DNA of 36,969 nt, taken from NCBI GenBank assembly GCA_003353795.1, contig PIVY01000028.1, positions 1-36,969 of the forward strand, written 5' to 3'. Shown piece by piece: positions 15,078-24,269 of the stretch. The notes beneath the pieces are model-generated. The model was given only the letters and a program-made list of their open reading frames with translations, was not told the origin of the DNA and ran no database searches. The stretch is from a bacterium. Its GTDB lineage: Bacteria > Krumholzibacteriota > Krumholzibacteriia > LZORAL124-64-63. The position numbers and the translations under genes were made by a program. How positions within the stretch are numbered: position 1 is the stretch's first letter; each line of letters starts with the position of its first letter.

Positions 15078-17276
15078 CTACTTGACGACGGTCACCGTTC
15101 CGCTGGCGTCCAGCCCCTTGCCGTGCAGCCGCACGAGATAGACACCGCTGGCGACCGGGAGTCCGGTGCTGTCCTCGCCGTTCCAGCGCACGGTGTGACG
15201 ACCCGCCTCGAACCTGCCGGTGGCCAGATGGGCCACGAGGCGACCGCGAACGTCATGCACGGCGAGGGTCAACTCCTGGGCGCTGCCCACCGTGAAGGCG
15301 ATGTTCGTGCTCGGGTTCAGCGGGTTGGGATAGGCCGGTTCGAGGCGGCTCGCAACGGTGGGGATCTGATCTGGCGCCGCCGACACCGAGAGACCGTCGT
15401 CCCGCATGGAGACGAGCCAGCCGCCGACGGTGGTCACGTCGCCATTGAAGGCCAGCCCGGGCCCGGTGTGGCCGTAGGCCGGGAACTCCGCCACGATCTC
15501 CAGGTGCTCCGGGTCGGCCACGTCGATGATCTGGCAGATGTGATAGCCGTAGGTGTAGAGGCGGCCGTCGTGGGCGTCCAGTTCGCCGGCGTTGTGATTC
15601 AATTCGACGGAGCCCAGGACCACCGGATATGCCGGATCCGTGAGACGCACGGAGTGGATCCGCCTGGCGCCGGAGAGGTCCCGCACCAGTACGTAGGCAT
15701 GGTACTGGTGAAGATGGACCTCTTGCACGGCATCGTCGAAGAACACCTGACGTACGAAGCGAGGATCGTCCAGGTCGCTCACGTCGTAGATGCGGATGCG
15801 ATCGGATCGCGAGCACACCATGATGTCGCCCTCGATGTCCTGCAGTCCGTAGTCGTAGACCTTGGTGCGAAAGTGCGGCTCCATGGGGTCGGTCAGATCG
15901 TAGAACCGCAGCTCGACGTCGATGGAGCCGGTCTCGAGCACGGCCACCTCGCCGGTGAGCGCCGCCCGGAAGAAATAGACCCGTGGTAGATCAACGCTGC
16001 CCAGCCAGTCGGGCTCCAGGGGAACGGAAAGATCCACGAGCTGAAACGAGCCGTTGAGGGTGACCATCAGACCGATGTCGTCGGCGTAGTAGAAGGCGCC
16101 TCGCAGACCGGTGTCGAAGGGCGCGCCGACCTTGGGATGGCGCGGATTGCTGGCATCGATGGGAACGATCAGGTTGCGGTCGCCATGGAGCTGACCGATC
16201 TGGACTGGGCCGTCGCCGTCAATGGTCTGCAGCCGCGGCAGGCGCGAGCGCACCACCGGGGCGCCGGGTTGCTCGGCGGCGGCGGTGCGGGGGAAGATCC
16301 GGACGTCTTGCCCGGTCATCACGAAGACCCGGTTGTCGCTGACGTCGAGATGTTCGGCGACCAGCGGCAACTCGTAGCCTTCCACGAGGCGCGTCGGGTC
16401 GGACACGTCGTAGGCGCGGATCAGGGCATCGCTGCTGCCGGCGAGCAGCAGTTCGTCGGCGGCGCAGAGCTGCAATCCCACCGCGCCCGCGGCCGCGGTG
16501 TGGTTTGTCCGGCTCGTCTCGCGCGGGTCGAGGGGATCGGTGAGGTCGTAGGTCACGAGGTCGAGGGCGCCTCCGCCGGCGACGAGGGCGTAGAGGACGC
16601 CGTCGCCGGCGACCATGGCGTCGATACGGTCGCCGGCCAGAGAGACGGTGCCGAGATCGACGGGCTGCAACGGAGTGGTGATGTCGAACACGCGCAGGGT
16701 GGCGTCGTGGTCGATGATGTAGAGACGCGAATTCCACTCGCTGAACCATCGAGACTGCGCGTGCAGGCCGAGCACCCGGAAGCTGGCGAACACAGGCTCG
16801 GTAGGGTCGACGAGGTCATAGGCCAGGAGGAAATCCTCGCCGGACACGATGAGGGCCTGGTCGCCGAGCCAGCCGGACTCGAAGAGATTGGCATCGACGT
16901 CGGCGAGTCCCACCGGATTTCCGGGATCCGAGAGGTCGACCACCTCGAAGCCGGGACGCAGGTCGCCCCGCAGGGCCACCAGCAGTCCGTCGTCGTGGAG
17001 CACGTGTTCCCAGAGGCCGCCGAGAGCATGATCGTACCAGGCGACCCAGTCCGGGTTGGTGGCGTCCTGGTAGTCGCGAATGGATTCGTAGAGGCCGATG
17101 GTCTCGATGACCATGTCGCCGTCCAGGACGAACGGCTTACCGGAAAAACCCGCGCCGAGCACGGTGGCGCCGGTGGTCGGGACGCCGGGATCGGCGGACG
17201 CCATGGCTGACGGAGGAACGATGACGACGAGGACGAGGGCGGCGGCGAACAGAGCGGTCCGGATGGCGTTGGCCAT
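15078..17276 (-). CDS. secreted beta-propeller (LVIVD-like repeat) protein with FlgD-type C-terminal tail, paralog B
   Basis: The protein is 732 aa, the same length as paralog A downstream. The start at 17276 gives a signal peptide (MANAIRTALFAAALVLVVIV..) with an AAAGGGGTGA site. The mature N-terminus, TGATVLGAGFSGKPFVLDGD, closely matches paralog A, and the two align through the whole length (for example AGDRIDAMV.. with AADRIDGLA.., and LPRLQTIDGDGP with LPRLRHVSGCGP). Blade repeats include FEVVDLSDPGNP, LLAYDLVDPTEP, LRVFDITTPLQP and CQIIDVADPEHL. The tail has NPLNPSTNIAF, HDVRGRLVAHL and SGVYLVRLHG, ending VTVVK. Probably exported and surface-held; function unknown. Its gene has its own promoter. 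Confidence 0.8.
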   Translation of the reverse strand: MANAIRTALFAAALVLVVIVPPSAMASADPGVPTTGATVLGAGFSGKPFVLDGDMVIETIGLYESIRDYQDATNPDWVAWYDHALGGLWEHVLHDDGLLVALRGDLRPGFEVVDLSDPGNPVGLADVDANLFESGWLGDQALIVSGEDFLLAYDLVDPTEPVFASFRVLGLHAQSRWFSEWNSRLYIIDHDATLRVFDITTPLQPVDLGTVSLAGDRIDAMVAGDGVLYALVAGGGALDLVTYDLTDPLDPRETSRTNHTAAAGAVGLQLCAADELLLAGSSDALIRAYDVSDPTRLVEGYELPLVAEHLDVSDNRVFVMTGQDVRIFPRTAAAEQPGAPVVRSRLPRLQTIDGDGPVQIGQLHGDRNLIVPIDASNPRHPKVGAPFDTGLRGAFYYADDIGLMVTLNGSFQLVDLSVPLEPDWLGSVDLPRVYFFRAALTGEVAVLETGSIDVELRFYDLTDPMEPHFRTKVYDYGLQDIEGDIMVCSRSDRIRIYDVSDLDDPRFVRQVFFDDAVQEVHLHQYHAYVLVRDLSGARRIHSVRLTDPAYPVVLGSVELNHNAGELDAHDGRLYTYGYHICQIIDVADPEHLEIVAEFPAYGHTGPGLAFNGDVTTVGGWLVSMRDDGLSVSAAPDQIPTVASRLEPAYPNPLNPSTNIAFTVGSAQELTLAVHDVRGRLVAHLATGRFEAGRHTVRWNGEDSTGLPVASGVYLVRLHGKGLDASGTVTVVK

Positions 17277-17325
17277 GCCATCACCCCTTTCGGTGGTCGG
17301 TGGGCGACCCATAAGAGCCAAATTC

Positions 17326-17354
17326 AGTCTACAAACCGATGGCAGTATCAACAA
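17326..17354 (-). promoter_or_regulatory. probable promoter of propeller paralog B
   Basis: On the minus strand TTGTTG (17349-17354) and TAGACT (17326-17331) are 17 bp apart, in the short spacer after the HEAT-cyclophilin gene stop. The start codon at 17276 is about 50 bases downstream. Only moderate matches to consensus. Confidence 0.4.
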
Positions 17355-17387
17355 GTTCCAGGCTGCGATGCCATTGGCTGTGACCGG

Positions 17388-19619
17388 TCAGTCGTCCACC
17401 ACGAGTTCGAGCCGGTAGTGGTCTCCGCGCTGGATCCGGTCCACCACGTCCATGCCCGAGGTGACCTTCCCGAAGACCGTGTAGCGACCGTTCAGGTGCG
17501 GTTGGGCGGAATGGCAGACGAACCACTGGCTGCCGCCGGTGTCCTTGCCGGAGTGGGCGATGCCCACGGTACCGCGCTCGTACGGCAGCCGTGACCACTC
17601 GCTCCGGATGGTCCAGCCGGGACCACCCCAACCGTCGCCGCGGGGGCAACCTCCCTGGATGACGAAGTCGGGCACCACGCGGTGGAAGGTGAGGTCCTCG
17701 TGGCGGCCGGTCTCCACGAGATGCAGGAATGTGGCGCAGGTGTTGGGGGCGGCTCGGGGATCCAGTTCGATGACGAACGTGCCGCGGTCGGAGAGACAGC
17801 GGACCCGTAGAGACGTGCCGTGGGGTGGGCTCACCGCCGGCTGAATGTCAGAGCGGTGGAATGCAGGTAGGGTTTCTCGCAGGCTGGCCGCCGCGGGAAT
17901 CAGAGCCGGCACCAGCAGCTCCGTGGTCTCGGCGCAATCGCGGGCGGCGACGCGGATCCGGAGATCGCCGTCGGCGAAGGCCTGCTGGAGCAGAGCGGAC
18001 ACGGCGATGCGGTGAGGCTGCTCGAGGGCGGTGGTGCGTAGGGGGTCGTCGTCGTCGGTCGTCGACGCATCGCACCCGCCCAAGAAGGTTGCCCGGTCGG
18101 CGGCGTCGGGTCCGAAGAACGAGGCGAGCGACGCCAGCACTGCCAGCCGCACGTCGGCCGTGCCCTCGTCGAGATCGTCGGCGGCGACGTAGCCGCGAAT
18201 CAGTTCGCGACAGGACAGACCGCCGGGAAGCCGGCCGAGAAGGTCGGCGGCGGTGGTGCGAACGGTGAAATCGGCGTCGGCCATGCCCGCGGTGGCGGCG
18301 TCGAAAGCGACGCACGCCCGCTGCGGGTCGCCGCTCGCCATCGGGTCGTCCGCCGCGAGCGCTGCGAGGATCGCGACGCGCACGGGCACCGGCATGGTCG
18401 CGTCCGTTCGGCCGAGCGCGCGGAGTTCCGTCGGGGTCAGGTCCAGCTTCACCAGGGCCGTCACCGCGGCGGCGGTCACGACGGGATCGGCATCGCCGAC
18501 CATGTGCTCGATCTCCGGTCGAGCTCCGGCGCCGCGCAACGCTCCGAGGGCAGTGCACGCCCCCCCCCTCACCGAGGGCGCCAGGGCCGACAGGCGCTCC
18601 CGGGCGGCGCGCGCCAGCCGGATGCGCCAGACAGGTAGCAAGCTTTCCTGGTGGACCGCCTCGGCCGGCAGGTCAAGGTCGGCCGTGGCGGTGGTCATGG
18701 CGGCCAGGGCTACCTCGGCCACGTGGAAATCCTCACTCTGGGCGCCGGCGACCATGGCGGCCGTGGTCCGGCCGGCCAGGGAGGTATGATCGCCTTCGGG
18801 GTCGCCGGCAAGGATCGGTCCGGCCAGACTGCCCATGGCTCGCATCTCGGCGATGATGACGCGCCGCCGGTCCTCGCCGCGGAGTCGGCCGTGCCGCTCG
18901 GTGCTACGCAGCACGGCTTCCAGGGCTGCCGGACCCTGCTGGCGGGAGAGGGCGCGGAGTGCGTGCACACGAATCTGAGCGTTGCGATCGACCACGTACG
19001 CGGCGACCTGTTCCACCAGCGTCGAGTCGGGCGCGCGCTCGGCGCAACGCAGCACCCGCCAGCGGACCTCCGGCTCGGGCCTCGTGAGGCCGGCGCGGAT
19101 GGCGGCCACGAGACTGTCGTGGGAGGCCTGGCCGGCCACGTTGCGCAACGCGGTCCAGGCTGCCCTGGCTTCCCGGGGTTTGCCGTGGAGGGCCGGTCCG
19201 TAGAGCGCCGATCCGTCGTGGTCCTGATGCGCAAGCCCCTCGATGGCCGCCACGCGCACCGACTGATGGGGATCCTGGAGGGCGCGCGTCAATGGCGCCA
19301 GGGCAACGCTGTCGCCCAGCAGCCCCAGGCTGAATGCCGCCTGGGCCCGCACGCCCTGGCTGGAATCGTTCTCCAGGCGATCGATCATGGCCGGCAGAGC
19401 CTCGGTCCGGCCGATGAGGCCGGCCGTACGCAGGGCGGCCCGACGGATCACGGCGTCGCTGGAGGCCATGAAACCGGCCAGGGAATCGGCCGGTGCCAGA
19501 CGTCGATCCTCCCAGCGGGCCAGGGCTTCGAGCTGCGACTCCCGGTCGTCGGGGGCGCAGGCCGCCACGACGCCAAGAACACCGATGATCACGAGCAGGA
19601 CAGATGCGGTGCGGGACAT
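17388..19619 (-). CDS. HEAT-repeat / cyclophilin-type peptidyl-prolyl isomerase fusion lipoprotein
   Basis: The protein is 743 aa. The ATG at 19619 has a GAGGAG site and starts a lipoprotein signal peptide with lipobox VAAC (Cys21). Residues about 30-590 are helical HEAT-like repeats (for example AVIRRAALRTAGLIGR, GVRAQAAFSLGLLGD, SVRVAAIEGLAHQD). The C-terminal 138 residues (from about 606) are a cyclophilin domain with the catalytic FHRVVPDFVIQGG stretch (Arg647, Gln655), then GSQWFV and HLNGRYTVFGKV. Cyclophilins catalyse cis-trans isomerisation of prolyl bonds; here the domain would act in the periplasm, tethered to membrane lipid, with the HEAT array as a scaffold or client-binding arm. 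Cargo could be secreted proteins such as the neighbouring propellers (inference). A -10-like GATAAT sits upstream on the minus strand. Confidence 0.88.
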   Translation of the reverse strand: MSRTASVLLVIIGVLGVVAACAPDDRESQLEALARWEDRRLAPADSLAGFMASSDAVIRRAALRTAGLIGRTEALPAMIDRLENDSSQGVRAQAAFSLGLLGDSVALAPLTRALQDPHQSVRVAAIEGLAHQDHDGSALYGPALHGKPREARAAWTALRNVAGQASHDSLVAAIRAGLTRPEPEVRWRVLRCAERAPDSTLVEQVAAYVVDRNAQIRVHALRALSRQQGPAALEAVLRSTERHGRLRGEDRRRVIIAEMRAMGSLAGPILAGDPEGDHTSLAGRTTAAMVAGAQSEDFHVAEVALAAMTTATADLDLPAEAVHQESLLPVWRIRLARAARERLSALAPSVRGGACTALGALRGAGARPEIEHMVGDADPVVTAAAVTALVKLDLTPTELRALGRTDATMPVPVRVAILAALAADDPMASGDPQRACVAFDAATAGMADADFTVRTTAADLLGRLPGGLSCRELIRGYVAADDLDEGTADVRLAVLASLASFFGPDAADRATFLGGCDASTTDDDDPLRTTALEQPHRIAVSALLQQAFADGDLRIRVAARDCAETTELLVPALIPAAASLRETLPAFHRSDIQPAVSPPHGTSLRVRCLSDRGTFVIELDPRAAPNTCATFLHLVETGRHEDLTFHRVVPDFVIQGGCPRGDGWGGPGWTIRSEWSRLPYERGTVGIAHSGKDTGGSQWFVCHSAQPHLNGRYTVFGKVTSGMDVVDRIQRGDHYRLELVVDD

Positions 19620-19681
19620 GGGATCTCCTCGATTCGGGGTCGGCGAGAAGATTATCACCGGCGGCGGTCGTCGTCGAGGTT

Positions 19682-19710
19682 TTGACCCCGCCGCAGACCG
19701 CTGCTACCAT
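19682..19710 (+). promoter_or_regulatory. promoter of the asd-hldD operon
   Basis: TTGACC (19682-19687) and TACCAT (19705-19710) are 17 bp apart, and the -10 is extended (TGC before it). The asd start codon at 19749 is about 38 bases downstream. It is divergent from the HEAT-cyclophilin gene and no other good promoter was seen before the six coupled genes. Confidence 0.6.
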
Positions 19711-19748
19711 TCCGCCTGCAGGCTCACCACCGAAAGGACCCCTTCCGC

Positions 19749-20777
19749 ATGCAGACCGCCATCCTCGGCGCCAGTGGCCTCGTCGGCCGCACCATGCTCG
19801 GGCTGCTCGAACGGCAGGACTGGATCGACCAGCCGCCGTTGCTGTTGACCAGCAGTCGATCGGCCGGGACCCGCCGGAGCTTCCGGGGCGAGGAACTCGT
19901 GTGCCGCGAGGTGACCGAGAGTGCGTTCGAAGGGGTCGGCGTGGCGCTCTTCTCCGCCGGCGGCGGTGCGAGCCGGACCTGGGCGCCCGTGGCCACCGAA
20001 CGTGGGGCCTGGGTGGTGGACAACAGCTCCGCCTGGCGCCGCGATCCGCAGGTCGCCCTGGTGGTGCCCGAGGTCAACGGCGATCGCGTGCCGGCACTCG
20101 TCGCCGGCAAAGGCGAGGGCGGCATCATCGCCAATCCCAACTGCTCGACGATCCAGATCGCTCTGCCCTGCGCCGCTCTCGATGGCGAGTTCGGTCTGCG
20201 CGCGGCGCATGTGACCACGCTGCAGGCGGTCAGCGGCGCCGGTCAGCAGGGGCGTGACGAACTTTCCGAGCAGGCAGTTCTCCTGGCGGAGGGCGAACAG
20301 CCCGACACCGCAAGGACCGGCGGACTGTTCCCGCGGCGCGTTGCCGCCAATGCCGTTCCCGAGATCGGTCCCCTGGGCGACGACGGGTACTTCGAGGAGG
20401 AGCGCAAGGTCCACATCGAACTGCGCAAGATCCTCGATCGCGACGACCTGGCCGTGTCGTGCACGGCGACCCGGGTGCCGGTCTGGAATGGTCACGCTGC
20501 CGCGGTGCGCGCGGTCCTCGAGCGGCCGGCTCCCCTGGACGAGGTACGGGCCGCGCTCGATGGATTTCCGGGACTGATCTGCGACGGCGACGCCGGCGCC
20601 TACACCACGCCCGCCGAGGTGAGCGGGCGCACCACGATTCACGTGGGCCGCGTGCGCCACGAACCGGACCGTGCCGACGTGGTGCTCTTCTGGGTCGTCG
20701 CTGACAATCTGCTCAAGGGTGCGGCCTGGAACGCGGTGCAGATCGCCGCGCGCCTGGCCGGAGCGGAGGCGCGATGA
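19749..20777 (+). CDS. asd: aspartate-semialdehyde dehydrogenase
   Basis: The protein is 342 aa, normal for the family. It reduces L-aspartyl-4-phosphate to aspartate 4-semialdehyde with NADPH, the branch step to lysine/diaminopimelate, threonine and methionine. The NADP-binding loop GASGLVGRTML is at residues 7-17. The active-site Cys132 lies in NPNCSTIQ, VSGAGQQG (161-168) follows, and the catalytic His249 is in RVPVWNGHAAAV. The ending (VLFWVVADNLLKGAAWNAVQIA) is characteristic. It is first in an operon; its TGA stop overlaps the start of the next gene (ATGA). It has its own promoter at 19682-19710. Confidence 0.95.
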   Translation: MQTAILGASGLVGRTMLGLLERQDWIDQPPLLLTSSRSAGTRRSFRGEELVCREVTESAFEGVGVALFSAGGGASRTWAPVATERGAWVVDNSSAWRRDPQVALVVPEVNGDRVPALVAGKGEGGIIANPNCSTIQIALPCAALDGEFGLRAAHVTTLQAVSGAGQQGRDELSEQAVLLAEGEQPDTARTGGLFPRRVAANAVPEIGPLGDDGYFEEERKVHIELRKILDRDDLAVSCTATRVPVWNGHAAAVRAVLERPAPLDEVRAALDGFPGLICDGDAGAYTTPAEVSGRTTIHVGRVRHEPDRADVVLFWVVADNLLKGAAWNAVQIAARLAGAEAR

Positions 20778-21523
20778 TTCCTGCAGCCGGCAGGCTCTGG
20801 ACCCCCGTGGAGCGCCTGCCCCTGGCGGCGGTCCACCCGGCTGCTCGGCTCGGGGGAGGCACCCTGGCAATCGTGACCGCTCTGCTGGCGCCGCCGGTGA
20901 TCCTGGCGCCGCTTGCGGTCCTGCTCGGCTGGATCCTGGTGCGGGCCGGCCTCCGTGGCGACGGCCTGTGGCGCTGGTGGCGGGCCTGGTGGCCGGTGGC
21001 GGCCCTCGTCCTCGCCGTCCACACCCTCACCGCGGTGGATGCGGCGCCCTTGTTTCACCCCAGTCTCACCGGTGCTCTGCGCGGACTCCTGGCCCTGGCG
21101 CGACTGTTCCTGATGCTGGGAACCATGGCGCTGATCGCGCGGGTGTTGCCGTTGCCGGATCTGGTGAGCGCCCTCGGCTGGTGGTTGCGACCGCTGCACT
21201 GGTGCGGCGTGGACACCCGCCATCTCGGGCTCACGCTGGCCGTGGCGCTGGGTACGGCGCCCCGGACCCAGACCGAGGCCGAACGCATCCTGGCCTGCGT
21301 GCGGCTGCGACGCGGCGATGGCCGGCGGCGGCGCGGCCTGCATCTGCGTGAACGGTTGCGGGTGATCCCTCCACTCATGGAGGGCATCATCCGCCGCGGC
21401 GAGTCGCTGCCGTTGGCGGTGGCCGGCCGCTTGCCCGCCGAGCCCGACCGTCCGCTGCGCCTGCCCTGGCCGCAAGGACTGGCCCTGGTCGCCTGGGCCG
21501 CATTGCTGGTGGTGGGCGTGTGA
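20774..21523 (+). CDS. ecfT: EcfT/CbiQ-like transmembrane component of an ECF-type transporter
   Basis: The protein is 249 aa with several hydrophobic helices in the first half (about 25-50, 70-85, 100-125) and one at the C-terminus. The middle has the cytoplasmic coupling-helix region typical of EcfT/CbiQ: TEAERILACVRLRRGD, then LMEGIIRRGESLPLAVAGR, matching the two Arg-containing motifs that dock on the EcfA ATPases. ECF transporters import vitamins and metal ions. No EcfA ATPase or S component is visible here. It overlaps asd (ATGA) and the truA start (GTGA). The ecfT-truA adjacency also occurs in Firmicutes, where the ATPase genes come just before. Family call fairly sure, symbol tentative. 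Confidence 0.7.
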   Translation: MIPAAGRLWTPVERLPLAAVHPAARLGGGTLAIVTALLAPPVILAPLAVLLGWILVRAGLRGDGLWRWWRAWWPVAALVLAVHTLTAVDAAPLFHPSLTGALRGLLALARLFLMLGTMALIARVLPLPDLVSALGWWLRPLHWCGVDTRHLGLTLAVALGTAPRTQTEAERILACVRLRRGDGRRRRGLHLRERLRVIPPLMEGIIRRGESLPLAVAGRLPAEPDRPLRLPWPQGLALVAWAALLVVGV

Positions 21524-22365
21524 ACGCTCCCAACGAACCCTATCCCCGGGTCCGGATCGATATCGCCTACGTGGGCGCCGGTTTTCACGGTTGGCAGATC
21601 CAGCCCGATCAGCGGACCGTCCAGGGTGACCTGGCCGACGTGATGCAACGCCTGCTCGACCGGCGGTGCGTGCCCGTGGGGGCGGGGCGGACCGACACCG
21701 GCGTGCACGCACGCGGCCAGGTGGCGCATGCCCTGCTGCACAGTGCGCGTGAGGTCGCGCGGGTCTGCGGCGCGTTGCCGCGAATCCATCTCGACGGGAT
21801 CCAGGTCCACGGTGTGCGTCCGGTGTCGCCTGCCTTCGACGCCCGGCTTTCGGCCACCGCCCGCCGCTACGCCTACCGCCTGCACCAGCGCCGAAACATC
21901 TTCGATGCCTACGCGTTCGAGGTCCCGTGGCGCCTGGATCGCGGCGCTCTGGACCGTGCCTGCGCCGGAATCAGGGGAACCCACGATTTCAGCAGCTTCT
22001 GCAAGACGAGTTCCCTCAAGGACGACAACACCTGCCGCGTGGACCTCTGTGCTCTTGAATGGGACGGCGAGCGCGGTATATTCCACATCCGGGCCGACCG
22101 CTTCCTCCACCACATGGTCCGCAACCTGGTGGGGCTGTTGCTGGAGATCGGCCGCGGTGCCCGCGAACCCGACGACGTGGGCAGGATCATCGCCGCCCGC
22201 GACCGACGCGCCGCGGGCATGATGGCCCCGGCACACGGCCTCTTCCTGGAAGAGGTCATCTATCCGGAGGAACTGCTGGATCCCGAGTTCCTGCCTCCGG
22301 ACTTCACCCCGTGGCCCGGCGACTCTGCCGACGAGGATCGGGCCACCGAAGGAGACGACGCATGA
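21520..22365 (+). CDS. truA: tRNA pseudouridine(38-40) synthase TruA
   Basis: The protein is 281 aa, starting with GTG at 21520 that overlaps the ecfT stop. The catalytic Asp59 is in [15 protein letters not shown] (residues 54-68). Other marks are [21 protein letters not shown] at the N-terminus (read as two adjoining motifs), [18 protein letters not shown] and [19 protein letters not shown]. TruA converts uridines 38-40 in the anticodon stem to pseudouridine in many tRNAs. The end overlaps the next gene by ATGA. Nothing unusual apart from its operon partners. Confidence 0.96.
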   Translation: MNAPNEPYPRVRIDIAYVGAGFHGWQIQPDQRTVQGDLADVMQRLLDRRCVPVGAGRTDTGVHARGQVAHALLHSAREVARVCGALPRIHLDGIQVHGVRPVSPAFDARLSATARRYAYRLHQRRNIFDAYAFEVPWRLDRGALDRACAGIRGTHDFSSFCKTSSLKDDNTCRVDLCALEWDGERGIFHIRADRFLHHMVRNLVGLLLEIGRGAREPDDVGRIIAARDRRAAGMMAPAHGLFLEEVIYPEELLDPEFLPPDFTPWPGDSADEDRATEGDDA

Positions 22366-23012
22366 AGTTCTTCATCGACACCGCCGATATCGAGGCCATC
22401 GCCGAGATCAAGGCCATGGGCATGTGCGACGGCGTGACCACCAATCCGTCGCTGATGGCCAAGGCCGGCCGCAAGGACACCGACGCGCTCCTCAAGGAGA
22501 TCTGCGATCTGGTGCAGGGTCCGGTCTCGGGCGAGGTCGTGGGGCTCGAGGCGGGCGTCATGATCGAGGAAGGCAAACGGCTGGCTGCCATCTCCGAGCA
22601 CCTGGTGGTGAAGATCCCCACCACCTACGAGGGCCTCAAGGCCATCGCGGCGCTCAGCGGCGACGGCATTCCGGTCAACGCCACCCTGGTGTTCTCGGCC
22701 AGCCAGGCGCTGCTGGTGGCCAAGGCGGGCGCGGCCTACTGCTCGCCCTTCGTGGGGCGCCTCGACGATATCAGTCACGACGGCATGGACCTCATCGAGC
22801 AGGCGGTCACCATCTACGCCAACTACGATCTGGACACCGAGGTGCTGGTGGCCAGCGTGCGCAGTCCCAACCACGTGGTGGACGCGGCACTCATGGGCGC
22901 CGACGTGGCGACCATTCCGCCCAGCGTGATCAAGCAGCTCGTGCAGCATCCGCTCACGGACAAGGGGCTGGCCGGCTTCCTGGCCGACTGGGACAAGTTG
23001 CAGGGAAGGTAG
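22362..23012 (+). CDS. fsa: fructose-6-phosphate aldolase / small transaldolase (TalC/FSA family)
   Basis: The protein is 216 aa, the normal size for the short transaldolase family. [23 protein letters not shown] and SGEVVG are classical, and the Schiff-base Lys84 is in [11 protein letters not shown]. Later motifs are [19 protein letters not shown] and [10 protein letters not shown]. These enzymes move dihydroxyacetone units between sugar phosphates, or cleave fructose 6-phosphate; sequence alone does not separate the two activities. The start at 22362 overlaps the truA stop (ATGA). Longer in-frame starts inside truA would lose the family N-terminus. Confidence 0.93.
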   Translation: MKFFIDTADIEAIAEIKAMGMCDGVTTNPSLMAKAGRKDTDALLKEICDLVQGPVSGEVVGLEAGVMIEEGKRLAAISEHLVVKIPTTYEGLKAIAALSGDGIPVNATLVFSASQALLVAKAGAAYCSPFVGRLDDISHDGMDLIEQAVTIYANYDLDTEVLVASVRSPNHVVDAALMGADVATIPPSVIKQLVQHPLTDKGLAGFLADWDKLQGR

Positions 23013-23018
23013 CTGACC

Positions 23019-24269
23019 ATGTCGGATCGCCGAATGCCGAACTGGAGCGCCGTGATCATCGGTCTGCTGGCCGGGGCTCTGCTGGGTGCCACCATGCTGC
23101 TGGTTCGCGAGCGGTCCATACGCGACGACTGGCAGTCCTATCGGCAGCAGGCCATGGAGGCGCTCTTGGTGGAGATGGCGGCGGACACGGCGCAGATTGC
23201 CCAGGCGCCGCCGCGGGTGGCCACGACACCGATCCAAGCCGGTGATCCCATCGGCTTGGAACGCCGCAACGCCATCGTGGCGGCTACCGAACGAGCTGCT
23301 CCCACGGTGGTCACCATCACCGTGACCCAGCGTGTGGCCATGCGGAATCCTCACAAGCTCTTCTTCGATCGTTTCTACCCGGATCGCCGCTCCAGTCGGT
23401 CCGCCTACTTCGATCGCCAGTCCTACGGCTCAGGCGTCATCGTCAGCGGCGAGGGCTACGTGGTGACCAATGCCCATGTCGTGGGTTCGAATCCCGTTCG
23501 CGTGCTGGTGACGTTGTCCGACGGGACAAGCTACGGCGCCGAACACGTCGAGACGGTCGATCGTTACGATCTGGCCCTGCTGAAGATCGAGGGTCAGGGG
23601 TTCCCGGTGGCCAACCTGGCGGACAGCGACGAGATCATGATCGGGGAATGGGCCATCGCCATCGGTTCGCCGTTCGGGCAGCTCCTCGCCGATACCCGGC
23701 CCACCGTCACCGTGGGGGTGATCAGCGCCCTGAACCGCGACATCGTGCGGCAGAGCCAGTCGGACCGTTTCTACCTCGGCATGATCCAGACCGACGCCGC
23801 CATCAACCCCGGCAACAGCGGCGGGGCGCTCCTCAACGCTCGTGGCGAGGTGGTGGGCATCAACACGTTCATCTTCTCCGATAGCGGCGGTTCCATCGGC
23901 ATCGGCTTCGCGGTGCCCGCCAATCGCGTGCGCTGGTTGCTGGAGGAGGTGCGCGAGTTCGGCCACTATCGGGAGGCCAACTGGGGCATGAACGTGCTGG
24001 CGCTCACTGGAGAGCTCATGGCCGCCTACCACATATCCAATCCCGTGGGTTATTTTGTGAGCGACGTCACGGAAGACTCGCCCGCCTGGCGGGCCGGTCT
24101 CCGTCATGCAGATGTCCTGCGCGCCATCAACGGCGTGGCCCTGGACAGCGAGGACACCGTCACCCGGCTGGTCTATGATGCCATGGTGGGCGACCGGGTG
24201 ACCTTCACCGCCGAACGCGACGGCGAGCTGTTCACCGGCGAGATCGTGCTGGAAGAGGTGCAACAATGA
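23019..24269 (+). CDS. HtrA/Deg-type serine protease with PDZ domain, membrane-anchored
   Basis: The protein is 416 aa. An N-terminal helix (about 9-29) anchors or exports it, followed by a linker and a trypsin-like domain. The triad is His153 (VVTNAHVVG), Asp184 (DRYDLALLKIEG) and Ser267 (INPGNSGGALL). The loop GEWAIAIGSPFG and the stretch GIGFAVPANRVRWLLEEV are HtrA hallmarks. One PDZ domain (about 330-416) has DSPAWRAGLRHADVLRAINGV. These proteases degrade or refold damaged envelope proteins. The gene begins 6 bases after the transaldolase stop with a GGGAAGG site, and ends with an ATGA overlap into hldD, so it shares the operon with an LPS precursor gene. Confidence 0.93.
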   Translation: MSDRRMPNWSAVIIGLLAGALLGATMLLVRERSIRDDWQSYRQQAMEALLVEMAADTAQIAQAPPRVATTPIQAGDPIGLERRNAIVAATERAAPTVVTITVTQRVAMRNPHKLFFDRFYPDRRSSRSAYFDRQSYGSGVIVSGEGYVVTNAHVVGSNPVRVLVTLSDGTSYGAEHVETVDRYDLALLKIEGQGFPVANLADSDEIMIGEWAIAIGSPFGQLLADTRPTVTVGVISALNRDIVRQSQSDRFYLGMIQTDAAINPGNSGGALLNARGEVVGINTFIFSDSGGSIGIGFAVPANRVRWLLEEVREFGHYREANWGMNVLALTGELMAAYHISNPVGYFVSDVTEDSPAWRAGLRHADVLRAINGVALDSEDTVTRLVYDAMVGDRVTFTAERDGELFTGEIVLEEVQQ

